Origin: Mycobacterium shigaense
GTDB taxonomy: Bacteria; Actinomycetota; Actinomycetes; Mycobacteriales; Mycobacteriaceae
DNA length: 64,000 nucleotides
NCBI RefSeq assembly: GCF_002356315.1
Contig: NZ_AP018164.1
Location: 3,286,001-3,350,000, forward strand
Direction of reading: 5' to 3'
Made by a program: the position numbers and the translations under genes. The notes beneath the pieces are model-generated. The model was not told the DNA's origin. It was given only the letters and a program-made list of their open reading frames with translations, and made no database searches. Within the stretch, counting starts at the first letter, position 1, and each line of letters starts with the position of its first letter. Shown piece by piece: positions 39,007 through 49,424 of this stretch.

Positions 39007-41274
39007 TTGGCGATGTCGACGACGGCCGCGAAGGCTGAAGAGCTGCCATTACGTGCCCAGCGGCTGCAACTTCAAGTCGGCGGGATGTCGTGCGCCGCCT
39101 GCGCCAACCGGGTCGAATCGGCGCTCAACAAGGTGCCCGGTGTTCGGGCCTCGGTCAACTTCGCCACTCGGGTGGCGACGATCGACGCAGGCACCGACAT
39201 GACGGCGGCCGCATTGTGCGAAGTGATACAGCAAGCCGGCTTCGAAGCCGAGCTACGCGGCAGCGGCAGTCAAGACGCCCGCGATCCGGACGCCGATCAC
39301 GCGCGCTACCTGATGCTCCGGTTGGCCGTCGCCGCCGTGCTGTTTGTGCCGCTGGCCGACCTGTCGGTGATGTTCGCCGTCGTGCCCAGCACCCGCTTCA
39401 CCGGCTGGCAGTGGGCGCTAACCGCGCTGGCGCTCCCCGTGGTGACCTGGGCGGCGTGGCCTTTTCATCGCGTCGCGATACGCAACGCGCGCCACCGCGG
39501 CGCCTCGATGGAAACGCTCATTTCGGTGGGTATCACCGCAGCAACCGTTTGGTCGCTGTATACGGTCTTCGGCCATCACCACACGGCCGAGCGCAAGGGC
39601 ATCTGGCAGGCGCTGCTCGGTAGCGACGCCATCTACTTCGAGGTCGCCGCGGGTGTCACGGTGTTCGTGCTGGCGGGACGATATTTCGAGGCTCGAGCCA
39701 AGTCCAGGGCGGGCAGCGCGTTGCGGGCCCTGGCCGCGCTCAGCGCGAAGGACGTCGCCGTGCTGCAGCCCGACGGGTCGGAAATGATCCTGCCGGCCGA
39801 CGAACTCAAAGAGCAACACCGCTTCGTGGTGCGCCCGGGGCAGACGATCGCCGCGGACGGCCTGATCATCCAGGGGTCGGCCGCGGTGGATATGAGCGCG
39901 ATGACGGGCGAGGCCAAACCAATTCGACTCGGGCCGGGCAACAACGTGGTAGGCGGCACGGTCGTGCTGGACGGCAGGCTGATCGTTGAGGCCGCCGCGG
40001 TGGGCGCGGATACCCAGTTCGCCGGCATGGTCCGTCTGGTCGAACAGGCGCAGGCACAGAAGGCCAACGCACAGCGCCTGGCTGACCGCATCGCCTCGGT
40101 GTTCGTCCCCTGTGTCTTCGCAGTGGCTGCGCTGACCGCCGCCGTCTGGCTGACCCTCGGGGGTGCACCGGACCGGGCGTTCTCGGCCGCGCTCGCCGTG
40201 CTCGTGATCGCGTGCCCATGTGCACTGGGACTGGCGACGCCGACCGCCATGATGGTCGCCTCCGGTCGCGGCGCCCAACTCGGGATCTTCCTCAAGGGCT
40301 ACAAATCCCTGGAGATCACCCGCGCGGTGGACACCGTCGTGTTCGACAAGACCGGCACTCTGACGACGGGGCTGTTGCAGATCGGCGCAGTTGTGGCTGC
40401 TCCGGGATGGGACGCCGAGGAGGTACTCGCGTTAGCTGCGACGGTGGAAGCCGGTTCCGAGCACGCGATCGGGCTCGCGATCGCCGCATCGAAGACCGCG
40501 CTCGAACTGGTCGCCGACTTCCACGCAGTTCCCGGTCGCGGAGTCAGCGGTGTCGTCGGCGGTCGCACGGTGCGGGTCGGCAAACCGTCATGGATCACTT
40601 CCTCACCCGTACCGGAAACCATGGTCGCGGCCCGGCGTAACGCCGAAGCACGCGGTGAGACAGCGGTTTACGTGGAAGTCGATGACGAACCATGCGGAGT
40701 CATCGCGGTCGCCGACGCGGTAAAGGACTCCGCAGCCGATGCCGTGATCGCGCTACACAATCGCGGCCTGCGAACTATGCTCTTGACCGGCGACAGTCCG
40801 GCGTCGGCGGCCGCCGTTGCCGCCCGAGTCGGCATCGACGAGGTGATCGCCGAGATCCTTCCGGAGGGCAAGGTCGACGTCGTTGAGCAGCTGCGCGACC
40901 GTGGGCGCACCGTAGCGATGGTCGGTGACGGCATCAACGACGGACCCGCGCTCGCGTGCGCCGATTTGGGGATGGCGATTGGGCGCGGGACCGACGTCGC
41001 GATCGGCGCCGCCGACATCATTTTGGTTCGGGACAACCTACTCGTCGTGCCCCTGGCGCTCGACCTGGCCGCAGCGACGATGCGGACAATCAGGGTCAAC
41101 TTGGTATGGGCATTCGGCTACAACATCGCGGCTATTCCCATTGCCGCCGCCGGATTTCTCAACCCGCTGGTCGCCGGTGCGGCCATGGCCTTCTCCTCGT
41201 TCTTCGTCGTGTCGAATAGCTTGCGGTTACGCAACTTTGGGACGATTCGGGACCAAGCTGAACCACCAAGCTGA
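39007..41274 (+). CDS. ctpA: Copper-type P1B-ATPase CtpA
   Basis: A 755-aa heavy-metal P-type ATPase. The N-terminal HMA domain has GMSCAAC at residues 26-32. The transmembrane metal site CPC is at 403-405 ([16 protein letters not shown]). The phosphorylation motif is DKTGT with Asp447. [10 protein letters not shown] is near the C-terminus. Overall it closely resembles M. tuberculosis CtpA. The CPC motif and CxxC HMA indicate Cu(I) transport, either export or supply to exported cuproenzymes. GGAGGAGG precedes TTG 39007 and ATG 39013; either may start it. The 3' end carries a 13-bp triple repeat that sets the last residues. Confidence 0.94.
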   Translation: MAMSTTAAKAEELPLRAQRLQLQVGGMSCAACANRVESALNKVPGVRASVNFATRVATIDAGTDMTAAALCEVIQQAGFEAELRGSGSQDARDPDADHARYLMLRLAVAAVLFVPLADLSVMFAVVPSTRFTGWQWALTALALPVVTWAAWPFHRVAIRNARHRGASMETLISVGITAATVWSLYTVFGHHHTAERKGIWQALLGSDAIYFEVAAGVTVFVLAGRYFEARAKSRAGSALRALAALSAKDVAVLQPDGSEMILPADELKEQHRFVVRPGQTIAADGLIIQGSAAVDMSAMTGEAKPIRLGPGNNVVGGTVVLDGRLIVEAAAVGADTQFAGMVRLVEQAQAQKANAQRLADRIASVFVPCVFAVAALTAAVWLTLGGAPDRAFSAALAVLVIACPCALGLATPTAMMVASGRGAQLGIFLKGYKSLEITRAVDTVVFDKTGTLTTGLLQIGAVVAAPGWDAEEVLALAATVEAGSEHAIGLAIAASKTALELVADFHAVPGRGVSGVVGGRTVRVGKPSWITSSPVPETMVAARRNAEARGETAVYVEVDDEPCGVIAVADAVKDSAADAVIALHNRGLRTMLLTGDSPASAAAVAARVGIDEVIAEILPEGKVDVVEQLRDRGRTVAMVGDGINDGPALACADLGMAIGRGTDVAIGAADIILVRDNLLVVPLALDLAAATMRTIRVNLVWAFGYNIAAIPIAAAGFLNPLVAGAAMAFSSFFVVSNSLRLRNFGTIRDQAEPPS

Positions 41275-41291
41275 ACCACCAAGCTGAACCG
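41253..41291 (+). repeat. Three tandem copies of a 13-bp unit at the ctpA stop
   Basis: CCAAGCTGAACCA occurs at 41253-41265 and 41266-41278, then as CCAAGCTGAACCG at 41279-41291. The second copy supplies the ctpA stop TGA at 41272-41274. Because 13 is not a multiple of 3, copy-number change would alter the C-terminus. Confidence 0.85.
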
Positions 41292-41349
41292 CCACACCGG
41301 TCCGCACCCGACAGCTGACCGATACCCCGGCAAGAAAGGTCTTCCACAC

Positions 41350-41568
41350 GTGACACAACAAACGTTTGCCGTCACCGGTCTGCGCTGCGGCGGGTGCGTG
41401 GACACGGTCAAACAAGTGCTGCTGAAACTCGACGGCGTGAAGGACGTGGACGTCACACTGCAAACCGCCGCGGCCTCTTCCGTCCGTATCGAGACAGACC
41501 GGCTTCTGGAACAGCAGCGCGTGCAGGAGGCGTTGGCGACCAAGGGCGACTTCCAGATCCAGCCCTGA
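41350..41568 (+). CDS. CopZ-like HMA copper chaperone
   Basis: A 72-aa single HMA domain with the metal site GLRCGGC (CxxC) and the beta-alpha-beta pattern QTFAVTGLRC, KDVDVTLQ and FQIQP. GTG 41350 starts 75 bp after ctpA stops on the same strand. It most likely carries Cu(I) to the HMA or transmembrane site of CtpA. No transmembrane segment or signal is present. Confidence 0.88.
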   Translation: MTQQTFAVTGLRCGGCVDTVKQVLLKLDGVKDVDVTLQTAAASSVRIETDRLLEQQRVQEALATKGDFQIQP

Positions 41569-41696
41569 AGGCAGCCCACGCCCGAACAGGTCCCTTTCGA
41601 ACGGTCGTCCCCCGGGTGCACACTGGACGGGCAGCCGCCCGAAGCGGGCGGTCCGTCGCGCAAGCGCAGTTCACAATGCCTGGAAGAGAGACGAAC

Positions 41697-41837
41697 ATGA
41701 CCCGGAAGGCCGGAGACCGCTACACGTGCAGCGAGTGCGGATCCACTCTCGTCTACGAGAAGGACTGTCCATGTTGCAGCGAGAGCGGCCACAATGAAGT
41801 CTGCTGTGACAAGCCCATGGAAAAGCAACCCGCCTGA
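41697..41837 (+). CDS. 46-aa Cys-rich metal-binding peptide (desulforedoxin-like)
   Basis: A short gene with ATG 41697 preceded by GGAAGAGAG. It encodes 46 residues with seven cysteines: YTCSECGS (CxxC), KDCPCC and VCCDKPM. The first and last motifs resemble the CxxC ... CC pattern of desulforedoxin/rubredoxin-like knuckles, and CPCC is an extra thiol group. It lies 128 bp after the chaperone gene and follows ctpA on the same strand. A role as a small copper or zinc buffer is inferred. It is not the known MymT sequence as I recall it. Confidence 0.7.
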   Translation: MTRKAGDRYTCSECGSTLVYEKDCPCCSESGHNEVCCDKPMEKQPA

Positions 41838-41882
41838 ATCGCCAGGATCCGCGCTCGTCCACGGATTCGTCTGGAAGATAAA

Positions 41883-42386
41883 TTATTTCGCCGGGCGCAC
41901 ACTCCGGTCCCCGGACCGCGCACGCATGTCCGGCTGGGAACGTTCTATTGGTGTGAGGATGATTGCGAGCCAACCGACCGTTAACGCCACGGCGGTCAGG
42001 TCGGCAAAGACTAGCCAGGACAGTCCTATTCCGGTTGGCCCAGTGCGTACCCACCAGAAGGCCCCGATGCCGATCACCGCGGCCAGTCCACAGCCATGCG
42101 CCGCCGCGCAACACCAGCGGTAACGACTCAGTCGAACCGCCGCCGCTGAGATGACCGCCGATCCCAGGAGCGCGACGGCGGCGGCGGCGGGGACACGGTT
42201 GGCGGCGTACGGCAAGGCCTTGCCCGTCTCCTCGAGCCACCACACCGAGGCCGCCGCAGCCAACGCCGTTGCCAGTGCGGCCACCACCGCACGCCGGAGT
42301 CGCGAAATCGAAACCTCGTCGAGCACTTGGTTCTCGATCGCTTGCAACATCCGCCGGTGGCTGTCGAGTTTCGACTGATCGGTCAA
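41883..42386 (-). CDS. Four-helix membrane protein of the island
   Basis: A 167-aa protein starting at TTG 42386 after GAGGGGAGTGCGGG. After a soluble start (TDQSKLDSHRRMLQAIENQ) there are four hydrophobic helices: AVVAALATALAAAASVWWL, AAAAVALLGSAVISAAAV, a Cys/His-containing AAAHGCGLAAVIGIGAFWW, and LSWLVFADLTAVALTVGWLA. The ORF can be extended to 42458, but that would cross the promoter motif at 42429-42457, which supports the short start. It converges with the Cys-rich peptide gene. The family is unknown to me. Confidence 0.65.
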   Translation of the reverse strand: MTDQSKLDSHRRMLQAIENQVLDEVSISRLRRAVVAALATALAAAASVWWLEETGKALPYAANRVPAAAAVALLGSAVISAAAVRLSRYRWCCAAAHGCGLAAVIGIGAFWWVRTGPTGIGLSWLVFADLTAVALTVGWLAIILTPIERSQPDMRARSGDRSVRPAK

Positions 42387-42428
42387 CCCGCACTCCCCTC
42401 GCCGGGCATGCCGTCGATACCCCCTAAA

Positions 42429-42457
42429 TGGTCGGGTCGACGAGTGCCGCGGTTCCA
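42429..42457 (-). promoter_or_regulatory. Island promoter motif before the membrane gene (TGGAAC-N17-CGACCA)
   Basis: On the reverse strand TGGAAC (42457-42452) is followed after 17 bases by CGACCA (42434-42429). The proposed TTG start lies 42 bases downstream. It is the most divergent of the five copies (CGACCA rather than CGACTM). Confidence 0.5.
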
Positions 42458-42484
42458 AGATGGGGAAAACTCTCCTGCTCCGGC

Positions 42485-45373
42485 TTAATCGCTGTAGGCG
42501 GGCTGCCGAGCTAGCGGCTCAGTTCGGACAGGCGCGGTCGAGGTGCTGGCGGGTCGCGCCCGCACTCTGGTTGGCCACCAGAACCAACGGCCCAACAGTG
42601 CGGCAATCGACGGCGTCATGAAGGAGCGCACAATCAACGTGTCGAACAGTAAGCCCAGACCGATGGTGGTTCCCACCTGTCCTACAATCCTCAGATCGCT
42701 CACCAGCATTGACGCCATCGTGAACGCGAACACCAGGCCCGCGTTTGTTACCACCTTGCCGGTGCCGGCCATCGCGCGGATGATCCCAGTGTTCAGGCCC
42801 GCCCCGATTTCCTGCTTGAAGCGTGAGACCAAGAGCAGGTTGTAATCCGAGCCCACGGCCAACAGCACGATCACTGACATCGCCAGAACCAGCCAATGCA
42901 ATGGAACGGCGAGAACGTGCTGCCACAGCAGCACGGACAGCCCGAACGAGGCGCCGAGGGAAACCGCTACGGTCCCGACGACGACCGCGGCCCCCACCAA
43001 GGCGCGGGTCAGGATCAGCATGATGGCGAAAATCAGGCAGAGCGACGCAATTCCCGCAATCATCAGATCCCATTTGGCGCCCTCAGAGATGTCTTTGAAA
43101 ACTGCACCGATACCGGCCACGTAGATCTTCGCGTCTTCCAAGGGTGTTCCCTTGAGAGACTCTTCCGCTGCCGTTCTGATCTTGTCGATGCTTGAGATGC
43201 CCTCGGCCGACGCGGGGTCGCTCCGATGCAGGATGATGAGTCGAGCCGCGTGTCCGTCCGGCGATAGGAAGTTCTTCATCGCGCGCTTGAATTCGGAATT
43301 CTTGAACGCCTCGGGCGGGAGATAGAAATAGTTGTCGTTCTTTGCCGCATCGAAAGCATGCCCCATGGCGGTCGCGCTTTGGCCCATCTCATCCATTTGA
43401 TCGAGAATCCCGGACATGGTGCTGTGCATGGTCAGCATCATCGTGCGGACACCTTCCATCGTGGTGATCATCGGCGGGAGCTGCGCGATCACCCGCGGCA
43501 TGATCGCGTCGAACTGCGTGATATCACCAACCAGGATGTTGAGCTGCCCATCGATCTGGTCTAGACCGTCTACCGCGTCGAATAGCGAGCGGGTCGACCA
43601 GCAGACCGGGATGTCGTAGCAATGCCGTTCCCAGTAAAGGTAGCTACGAATCGGTCGCCAGGTGTCGTCAAAATCCGCGAGACGGTCGCGCAGTTCATCG
43701 GTGATTCTTCGCATCTGGACGGTGTCGCCGACAGTTCGGTGCGTGGTATCCGCCAGCTGCGTCATGAGGTCGTACATGCGACGCATCGTGGCCGTTGTCT
43801 GCGTCATGTCATCGGCCTGTTTCAGCAGGTCGTCCATCCGGTTGCGCTGGTACTTCAGATTCTGCAACTGACCGGCGTTCTGCATGCTGATTTGGAACGG
43901 GATGGAGGTGTGTTCCATAGGCGTTCCGTCAGGTCTGGTTATCGACTGCACCCGCGATATACCCGGAACTCGAAACACCCCCTTGGCCAGCTGGTCCAGC
44001 ACGAGAAAGTCCGCCGGGTTTCGCATGTCGTGTTTCGACTCGATTAGCAGGATCTCCGGCTTCATCCGAGCCTGGGAGAAGTGCCGATCCGCTGCCCGGA
44101 AGCCCTGGTTTGCCGGGATCCAGCCGGGCAGATATGCCCGGTCGTCGTAACTGGGGCGGTAGCCCGGCAAGGTGATCAGACCCACGAGGCTGACAGCGCA
44201 GGTGACCCCGAGGATGGGTAAGGGCCAACGCACCACGGCGGTACCGATGCGCCGCCAGCCACGCACCTCGAGTCGGCGTTTGGGATCGAACACACCGAAG
44301 CGACCGGCGACTGTCAGAACGGCCGGGCCGAGGGTCAGCGCGACGATAACGCCTACCAGCATCCCCGCCGCGCACGGGACGCCCAAGGTTTGAAAGTAGG
44401 GCATCCGGGCGAAGCTCAGGCAGAATGTCGCACCCGCGATCGTCAGACCCGAGCCGAGAATGACATGCGCCGTCCCTCGGTACATGGTGTAAAAGGCCGC
44501 TTCCCTGCCTTCACCGGCCTGACGGGCCTCTTGATACCGGCCGACGATGAATATGCCGTAATCCGTCCCCGCGGCAATCGCCAGCGACGTAATCAGACTG
44601 ACCGCAAAGGTGGAAAGCCCGACGATTCCGCTATGCGCCAGCAGCGCGACAGCTCCTCGCGTCACTGACAATTCAACGCCGACGGTGAGCAATAGCAGAA
44701 CGACGGTGGCCAGCGACCGGTAGACGAACAGCAACATGATGGAGATCACCACGACGGTGGTCAGGGTGACTTTCACCATCGACCGGTCGCCGCTGGTTTG
44801 CAGATCTGTTGCCAGTGCGGCCGGCCCGGTGACGTAGCCCTTCACCCCCGGCGGCGGCTGAATGCCTTCCACGATTTTGCGGACCGCGTCGACCGATTCG
44901 TTGGCGAGCGACTGACCCTGGTTACCCGCGAGACTCACCTGGACGGTGGCGGCCATCGCGTCGTTGCTCTGCGCTCCTGGTGCCGTCAGCGGATCTGACC
45001 AGAGGTCTTGAACCCCCAACACGTGCGTGCGGTCGTCGCGTAACTTCCGAATCAGGTTGTCGTAGAACCGATGTGCGTCCTCCCCGAGCGGCTTGTCACT
45101 CTCCAGGACGACCAGCGCCACGCTGTCTGTTTCTCCTTCGTTGAAGGCATGACCGATGCGTTTGAGGGCCATCAACGAAGGTGCTTCCTTGGGGCTCAGC
45201 GAAACCGACCGCTGCTGTCCGACGATCTCCAACGGAGGAACGAGGACATTGAGAGCGACGAGAGCCGCGAGCCAGAACAAGATGATCGGCACGGCCAGGG
45301 TACGGATAATGCGTGCGATGGGTGTTGATTCGGCATCGCTCGAGCAGTCCGACGAGGACGGCGCCCTCGTCAC
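42485..45373 (-). CDS. MmpL-family RND transporter (MmpL4/5-like)
   Basis: About 962 aa with the MmpL layout: one N-terminal helix, a large periplasmic loop (about residues 45-200), a helix bundle with [20 protein letters not shown], a second long extracytoplasmic loop (about 400-740), and a C-terminal helix bundle with [16 protein letters not shown]. The two GTDY/GSDY segments carry the Asp-Tyr pairs needed for proton relay. GTG 45373 is preferred over TTG 45379. It follows the HMA gene by about 90 bp on the same strand and is probably co-transcribed. No mmpS gene adjoins it. Export of the INLP metallophore is a plausible inference. Confidence 0.9.
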   Translation of the reverse strand: MTRAPSSSDCSSDAESTPIARIIRTLAVPIILFWLAALVALNVLVPPLEIVGQQRSVSLSPKEAPSLMALKRIGHAFNEGETDSVALVVLESDKPLGEDAHRFYDNLIRKLRDDRTHVLGVQDLWSDPLTAPGAQSNDAMAATVQVSLAGNQGQSLANESVDAVRKIVEGIQPPPGVKGYVTGPAALATDLQTSGDRSMVKVTLTTVVVISIMLLFVYRSLATVVLLLLTVGVELSVTRGAVALLAHSGIVGLSTFAVSLITSLAIAAGTDYGIFIVGRYQEARQAGEGREAAFYTMYRGTAHVILGSGLTIAGATFCLSFARMPYFQTLGVPCAAGMLVGVIVALTLGPAVLTVAGRFGVFDPKRRLEVRGWRRIGTAVVRWPLPILGVTCAVSLVGLITLPGYRPSYDDRAYLPGWIPANQGFRAADRHFSQARMKPEILLIESKHDMRNPADFLVLDQLAKGVFRVPGISRVQSITRPDGTPMEHTSIPFQISMQNAGQLQNLKYQRNRMDDLLKQADDMTQTTATMRRMYDLMTQLADTTHRTVGDTVQMRRITDELRDRLADFDDTWRPIRSYLYWERHCYDIPVCWSTRSLFDAVDGLDQIDGQLNILVGDITQFDAIMPRVIAQLPPMITTMEGVRTMMLTMHSTMSGILDQMDEMGQSATAMGHAFDAAKNDNYFYLPPEAFKNSEFKRAMKNFLSPDGHAARLIILHRSDPASAEGISSIDKIRTAAEESLKGTPLEDAKIYVAGIGAVFKDISEGAKWDLMIAGIASLCLIFAIMLILTRALVGAAVVVGTVAVSLGASFGLSVLLWQHVLAVPLHWLVLAMSVIVLLAVGSDYNLLLVSRFKQEIGAGLNTGIIRAMAGTGKVVTNAGLVFAFTMASMLVSDLRIVGQVGTTIGLGLLFDTLIVRSFMTPSIAALLGRWFWWPTRVRARPASTSTAPVRTEPLARQPAYSD

Positions 45374-45461
45374 GTGCAATTCACCAGGCGCTCGTAGTCC
45401 CTATTCCGCCATGGCGCAGAGGTTTTCGCCGCGGCCGCTCCACAGACGCGATTGCTGACGT

Positions 45462-45821
45462 TCAATGCCGCATGATCCAGCGCGCAAGTAACGTTGCGAA
45501 TGCCCGGAAGGTCCTTAGCATGCTGGGTTTCTCGCGGACGGGCGAACGGTCGGCTTCGGTGATGCTTTCATCGCGCGGGCTCGCACCGTACCCGGCCTTG
45601 TGCACGGCATCACAGAGAGCGGCGGTGCTGATATCATTGTGCGCATCGATGGTGGCCACCCGGTTGGAGAGGTCGACCGATGCGTGCACTCCCTCGAGCG
45701 AATTCAGCTTCTTTTCCACTCGGCGCACACAGGCTCCGCACGACAAGCCAGTCAGGTCAAGTTGAACCCTTCGGCTACCTGACAACCCAGACTCTGGTGC
45801 AACCAGTTCCGTCAACGGCAT
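45462..45821 (-). CDS. HMA-only protein resembling the N-terminus of CtpB
   Basis: A 119-aa protein whose residues 15-80 form an HMA domain with LTGLSCGACVRRVEKKLNSL (CxxC) and NRVATIDAHNDISTAALCDA. The sequence resembles the N-terminal domain of CtpA/CtpB ATPases far more than free CopZ chaperones, and it continues a little into the linker before ending with LARWIMRH. No transmembrane or ATPase part follows. It is either a ctpB remnant or a domesticated chaperone. The ATG at 45821 has AGGAAGG before it, and an intact island promoter lies 36 bases upstream, so it looks expressed. Confidence 0.8.
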   Translation of the reverse strand: MPLTELVAPESGLSGSRRVQLDLTGLSCGACVRRVEKKLNSLEGVHASVDLSNRVATIDAHNDISTAALCDAVHKAGYGASPRDESITEADRSPVREKPSMLRTFRAFATLLARWIMRH

Positions 45822-45857
45822 ACCTTCCTATCCGAACAGTGACGAGCGCCATCTTGT

Positions 45858-45886
45858 TAGTCGTTGAAACTGTGTGATGAGTTCCC
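45858..45886 (-). promoter_or_regulatory. Island promoter motif before HMA-mmpL (GGGAAC-N17-CGACTA)
   Basis: On the reverse strand GGGAAC (45886-45881), 17 bases, CGACTA (45863-45858). The ATG of the HMA gene is 36 bases downstream. Same spacing and boxes as the copies before ctpA, PPE1 and DUF5134. Confidence 0.6.
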
Positions 45887-45941
45887 AAGCTTCCAAAATC
45901 TGCGGCCGCCCGGCCGATCCCGCGGAGTTACGCAAAGCAGA

Positions 45942-46865
45942 TCAACCGAATTCGACGAGCGTCGTGGGGGCACGCAGCGCTGCGAGTAGCGGCGCGCGGT
46001 AGAGCCATCGAGTAGCCGGCGGCAGTAACCTGCCGCGCCCCGGCGGCGCCGGCAGCTCGCGTACCGCACGGATGCCAGGGATGTCGCGTAGTTCGTCGTA
46101 CTGCTTGGCGGTGAACCAGAATGGCATCGGGGGCGCCGTGTAGTGCTTGCTGAGCTTGATGCCGCGTCGCAGCGAATACGCACTCAAGAACCTGGGAACG
46201 CTGTCGAAGACCAACTGGCCACCGGGAAATCGTTTGGCGCACGCTCCGATCAGGTCGAACACGGCGTCGCGGTCCAGGTACTGAAACAGACCCTCGGCGG
46301 TGATCAACACCCCCCCAGCGGGGTCGACGTGGTCCATCCAAGAGTAATCGAACGCCGACTGGGCACAGTGGCGCAGTCGGTCCGACGCCGGAAGTAGCTG
46401 CTCGCGCAGCCGCACGATCGGCGGCAGGTCCACCGAAAGCCAGCTCAGCTCACCATTGTCGAGCCGCCAAAAGCTGGTCTGCAGTCCCTCGGCCAAAGCG
46501 ACGACGGCGGCGCGTGGGTGCGCATCCAGGTATCGGCGAGCTGCATCGTCGAATGCCAACGCCCGCCAGGCCGTGACTTGATGGGTGCGGCCGAAGCGCT
46601 GGTAGTCGAAGTCAAGCCTGCGGTGCAGGGCGATGGCCATCGGGTCGTCGATGATGCCGTCGGGTCGGGCCGCCTCGGTCGCGCGCTGATGCAGTGTGAG
46701 AAGCGCGGTTTCGGAGATGCCGTCGAGATGTCGAGCGCCAATGACTCGCATGAGCTCAGGATCGTAGCGCAGGGTCCGCGAAGTCTTGACGTCCCATCCG
46801 TTCTCCTTCGGTCGTCGCGAGTTCCTGATGAACCGGCGTGCGCGCAGATGCTCCCATACAACCAT
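45942..46865 (-). CDS. SAM-dependent methyltransferase (leucine carboxyl methyltransferase/TcmP-like)
   Basis: About 307 aa from ATG 46865, or 269 aa from ATG 46751 ([11 protein letters not shown]). The family start [20 protein letters not shown] is followed by [33 protein letters not shown] (SAM site), [16 protein letters not shown] and [11 protein letters not shown]. This matches the LCM/TcmP-like O-methyltransferases often placed in natural-product clusters. It diverges from the PPE1-INLP operon. Its substrate is unknown; tailoring of the INLP or of the precursor is speculative. Confidence 0.82.
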   Translation of the reverse strand: MVVWEHLRARRFIRNSRRPKENGWDVKTSRTLRYDPELMRVIGARHLDGISETALLTLHQRATEAARPDGIIDDPMAIALHRRLDFDYQRFGRTHQVTAWRALAFDDAARRYLDAHPRAAVVALAEGLQTSFWRLDNGELSWLSVDLPPIVRLREQLLPASDRLRHCAQSAFDYSWMDHVDPAGGVLITAEGLFQYLDRDAVFDLIGACAKRFPGGQLVFDSVPRFLSAYSLRRGIKLSKHYTAPPMPFWFTAKQYDELRDIPGIRAVRELPAPPGRGRLLPPATRWLYRAPLLAALRAPTTLVEFG

Positions 46866-46877
46866 CTTTCGGCGCCC

Positions 46878-46906
46878 TGGAACTTTTCGGCTCGTCTGCC
46901 CGACTA
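46878..46906 (+). promoter_or_regulatory. Island promoter motif before PPE1-INLP operon (TGGAAC-N17-CGACTA)
   Basis: TGGAAC at 46878-46883, 17 bases, CGACTA at 46901-46906. The bases after the -35 element are TTTT, as in the copy before DUF5134. The PPE start at 46979 is 72 bases downstream. This would drive PPE1, the oxidase, fcoT, fadD10, ACP and nrp. Confidence 0.6.
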
Positions 46907-46978
46907 CACACTGAGCACCCAACAACGTCTCTGTGCGTGCAGTCGCGTGCTGAATACCCCTGCAATGAAAGTAGAGTC

Positions 46979-48427
46979 GTGACGACCCCGATATGGATGG
47001 CGATGCCGCCCGAGGCGCACTCGGCGCTGCTGAGCGCGGGAGCCGGCCCGGGGCCATTGTTGGCCGCTGCCGCTCAATGGCAGGTGCTGAGCGATCAGTA
47101 CGGCGAGACCGCCGTCGAGCTGGCCACATTGCTGGAAGGGGTGCACGCAAGCACCTGGGAGGGTCCCACCGCCGCCCAATATCTGGCCGCGCACGGTCCG
47201 TACCTGAGGTGGCTTGAGCAGGCTTCGATAGACAGCGCGGTCACTGCCGCACAGCACGAGACGGCCGCCGCGGCCTACACCAGTGCGCTTGCCGCCATGC
47301 CCACCCTGGTCGAGCTGGCCGCCAACCACATCGCCCACGGCGCGCTAGTCGCGACAAACTTCTTCGGTATCAACACGATTCCCATCACCATCAATGAAGC
47401 CGACTACGTGCGTATGTGGCTACAAGCCGCCGCCACCATGACGACTTACCAGGCTATCGCCCAGGCCGCGACCGCGGCGACACCATCCACCGGACCGGCG
47501 CCACACATCCTCGCCACCGAGGCCGAAACCCCAAGCGCACAGACCGGCTCCTCAGGCTCCATTTGGCAATGGCTCCAGGACATCCTGAACTTCCTCGCCC
47601 ATCCGTTCAAATATTTTCAAGAATTCTTCCAGCGACTCGGCCTCCAGCCCGAGGTGGCGCTCTTGCTGGCGATCATCGCGCTGTTTCTTTACGACGTGCT
47701 GTGGTACCCGTACTACGCGTCCTACGCCTTGCTATTGCTTCCCTTTTTCGCTCCCGCGTTGTCCGCGTTGAGCGCCCTGATCTTACTGTTTGAGTTCCCG
47801 GACCTGAACTTCGATTTCGACCTAACGAATCCCGACCAAGCCGCGGCCACCGGCTCGGCCGAACCGAATATCGATGCTGGATTGGCACCCTCCGCGCCGG
47901 CCTCTTCCAGCCCGGGGACACAATCCACCAGCCCCGCGCCGGGCACACCATCCCCGGCCTCCGCCACCGTCGCCGCGCCCTCACCCGCCCTCAGCTACGC
48001 CGTCCCCGGCTTCGCGCCGCCTCCGATTAGCTTCGACCCCAAAGTTGGTGCGAAAGATCCGAATCCTGCAACCGGCACTCTCGGGGCGGCCACAGCGGCG
48101 GAAACGAGTGCTGCCGCGTCCCGAGCGTGCCGCAAAAAACGCCGCAAAGCCAGGTCCGGCGCGCGGGGCTACCGATACGAGTTCCTCGACGCGGTCGCCG
48201 AGACTAGCGACGGCAGCGATGCCGAAGCCGAACCCCAGGCCCACACGGCGAGCAGCCAGGGCGCCGGCACTCTCGGCTTCGCCGGAACTGTGCCGACAGA
48301 TGATACGCAGGCCGCCGGACTGGTCCGCCTGTCGTCCGAAACGGCGGGCGTCACCATGCCGCTGGTTCCGAGCACCTGGGTCACCGACATCGACGAAATT
48401 CCGGGGACCAACGGGAGGCACAGCTAG
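46979..48427 (+). CDS. PPE-family protein, PPE1-like
   Basis: A 482-aa PPE protein. Residues 1-180 are the PPE domain ([40 protein letters not shown] with the WxG-type turn, and [20 protein letters not shown]). Two hydrophobic helices follow near 235-290 ([20 protein letters not shown]), then a Pro/Ser/Ala-rich segment. The C-terminal tail has [20 protein letters not shown] and [12 protein letters not shown]. This closely matches M. tuberculosis PPE1 (Rv0096), which heads the nrp operon. It is probably an ESX substrate and may aid passage of the lipopeptide or its metal complex across the outer membrane. No PE partner is adjacent. Confidence 0.9.
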   Translation: MTTPIWMAMPPEAHSALLSAGAGPGPLLAAAAQWQVLSDQYGETAVELATLLEGVHASTWEGPTAAQYLAAHGPYLRWLEQASIDSAVTAAQHETAAAAYTSALAAMPTLVELAANHIAHGALVATNFFGINTIPITINEADYVRMWLQAAATMTTYQAIAQAATAATPSTGPAPHILATEAETPSAQTGSSGSIWQWLQDILNFLAHPFKYFQEFFQRLGLQPEVALLLAIIALFLYDVLWYPYYASYALLLLPFFAPALSALSALILLFEFPDLNFDFDLTNPDQAAATGSAEPNIDAGLAPSAPASSSPGTQSTSPAPGTPSPASATVAAPSPALSYAVPGFAPPPISFDPKVGAKDPNPATGTLGAATAAETSAAASRACRKKRRKARSGARGYRYEFLDAVAETSDGSDAEAEPQAHTASSQGAGTLGFAGTVPTDDTQAAGLVRLSSETAGVTMPLVPSTWVTDIDEIPGTNGRHS

Positions 48428-48554
48428 ACAACTCGATTCGACGTATCGACGACACACTTCCGTATACGCCAGTGCTATTTCGACTCAGGCATGTGGCCAG
48501 TTATGCAGTCCGTTATGCCACAACACTATTCCAAAGTAATAAGAAGGGCGGCCC

Positions 48555-49424
48555 ATGGCACTCAATGTGAAAGGTAGCGGGCTCGGGGCGCAAGTCACGG
48601 GTATCGACCCTGCAAATCTGGACGACATCACCACGGACGAGATCCGCGACATCGTCTACGAGAACAAGCTCGTCATCCTCAAAGACGTCCACCCTTCGCC
48701 GGAAGAATTCATCACACTCGGCAAAATAATCGGCGAGATTGTCCCCTACTACGAGCCGATGTACCACCACAAGCAGCATCGGGAGATCTTCGTCTCCTCG
48801 ACCGAAGAGGGTCAAGGTGTTCCGCGAACCGGGGCGTTCTGGCACATCGACTACGGGTTCATGCCGCAACCCATCGCCTTCAGCATGGTGCTGCCTCTCA
48901 CAGTGCCAGGGCCCGACCGGGGGACCTACTTCATCGACCTGAACAGGGTGTGGGAGTCACTACCCGCCGAGAAGCAAGACCCCGTCCGTGGAACACTCAG
49001 CACCCACGATCCGCGACCGTATATCAAAATCCGCCCCGGTGACGTTCACAAACCCATCGGAGAAATTTGGGCCGAGTTCACCCGGACTACACCACCGATC
49101 AAGTGGCCCACTGTGATTCGGCACCCCAAGACGGGACTGGAAAGCCTTTACGTCTGCGTGACGGGTACCACGTCCATCGAGGACAAGGAGGGCAACTTCC
49201 TCGATCCAGCGGTGCTCCAGGAACTCCTGGAAGCAACGGGGCAACTCGATCCCGAATTCAAATCGCCGTTCATCCACACGCAGCACTACGACGTCGGCGA
49301 CATCGTCCTGTGGGACAACCGCGTGCTGATGCACAGGGCGAAACACGGCACGGCTACCGGCACCCTGACGACGTACCGCCTCACCATGCTGGATGGCCTC
49401 AAGACACCGGGATACGCGGTATGA
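48555..49424 (+). CDS. Isonitrile-forming Fe(II)/2-oxoglutarate oxidase (Rv0097/ScoE/MmaE type)
   Basis: A 289-aa TauD-like dioxygenase, the same length as I recall for Rv0097. The metal triad is His97 and Asp99 (GAFWHIDYGF) and His260 in DNRVLMHRAKHGT. The cosubstrate Arg is in TYRLTMLDG. Members of this group oxidise the N-carboxymethyl (glycine-derived) beta-amino acyl chain and release CO2 to give the isonitrile. The gene follows PPE1 after 127 bp and overlaps fcoT by 4 bases. The tight cluster with fcoT, fadD10, ACP and nrp makes the role secure. Confidence 0.95.
   Translation: MALNVKGSGLGAQVTGIDPANLDDITTDEIRDIVYENKLVILKDVHPSPEEFITLGKIIGEIVPYYEPMYHHKQHREIFVSSTEEGQGVPRTGAFWHIDYGFMPQPIAFSMVLPLTVPGPDRGTYFIDLNRVWESLPAEKQDPVRGTLSTHDPRPYIKIRPGDVHKPIGEIWAEFTRTTPPIKWPTVIRHPKTGLESLYVCVTGTTSIEDKEGNFLDPAVLQELLEATGQLDPEFKSPFIHTQHYDVGDIVLWDNRVLMHRAKHGTATGTLTTYRLTMLDGLKTPGYAV

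Noticed and set aside
41748..41759. Palindrome CTCGTCTACGAG inside the Cys-rich peptide gene
   Set aside because: It lies in coding sequence with no regulatory context. Its similarity to the 58033-58055 operator is limited to TCTACGA.
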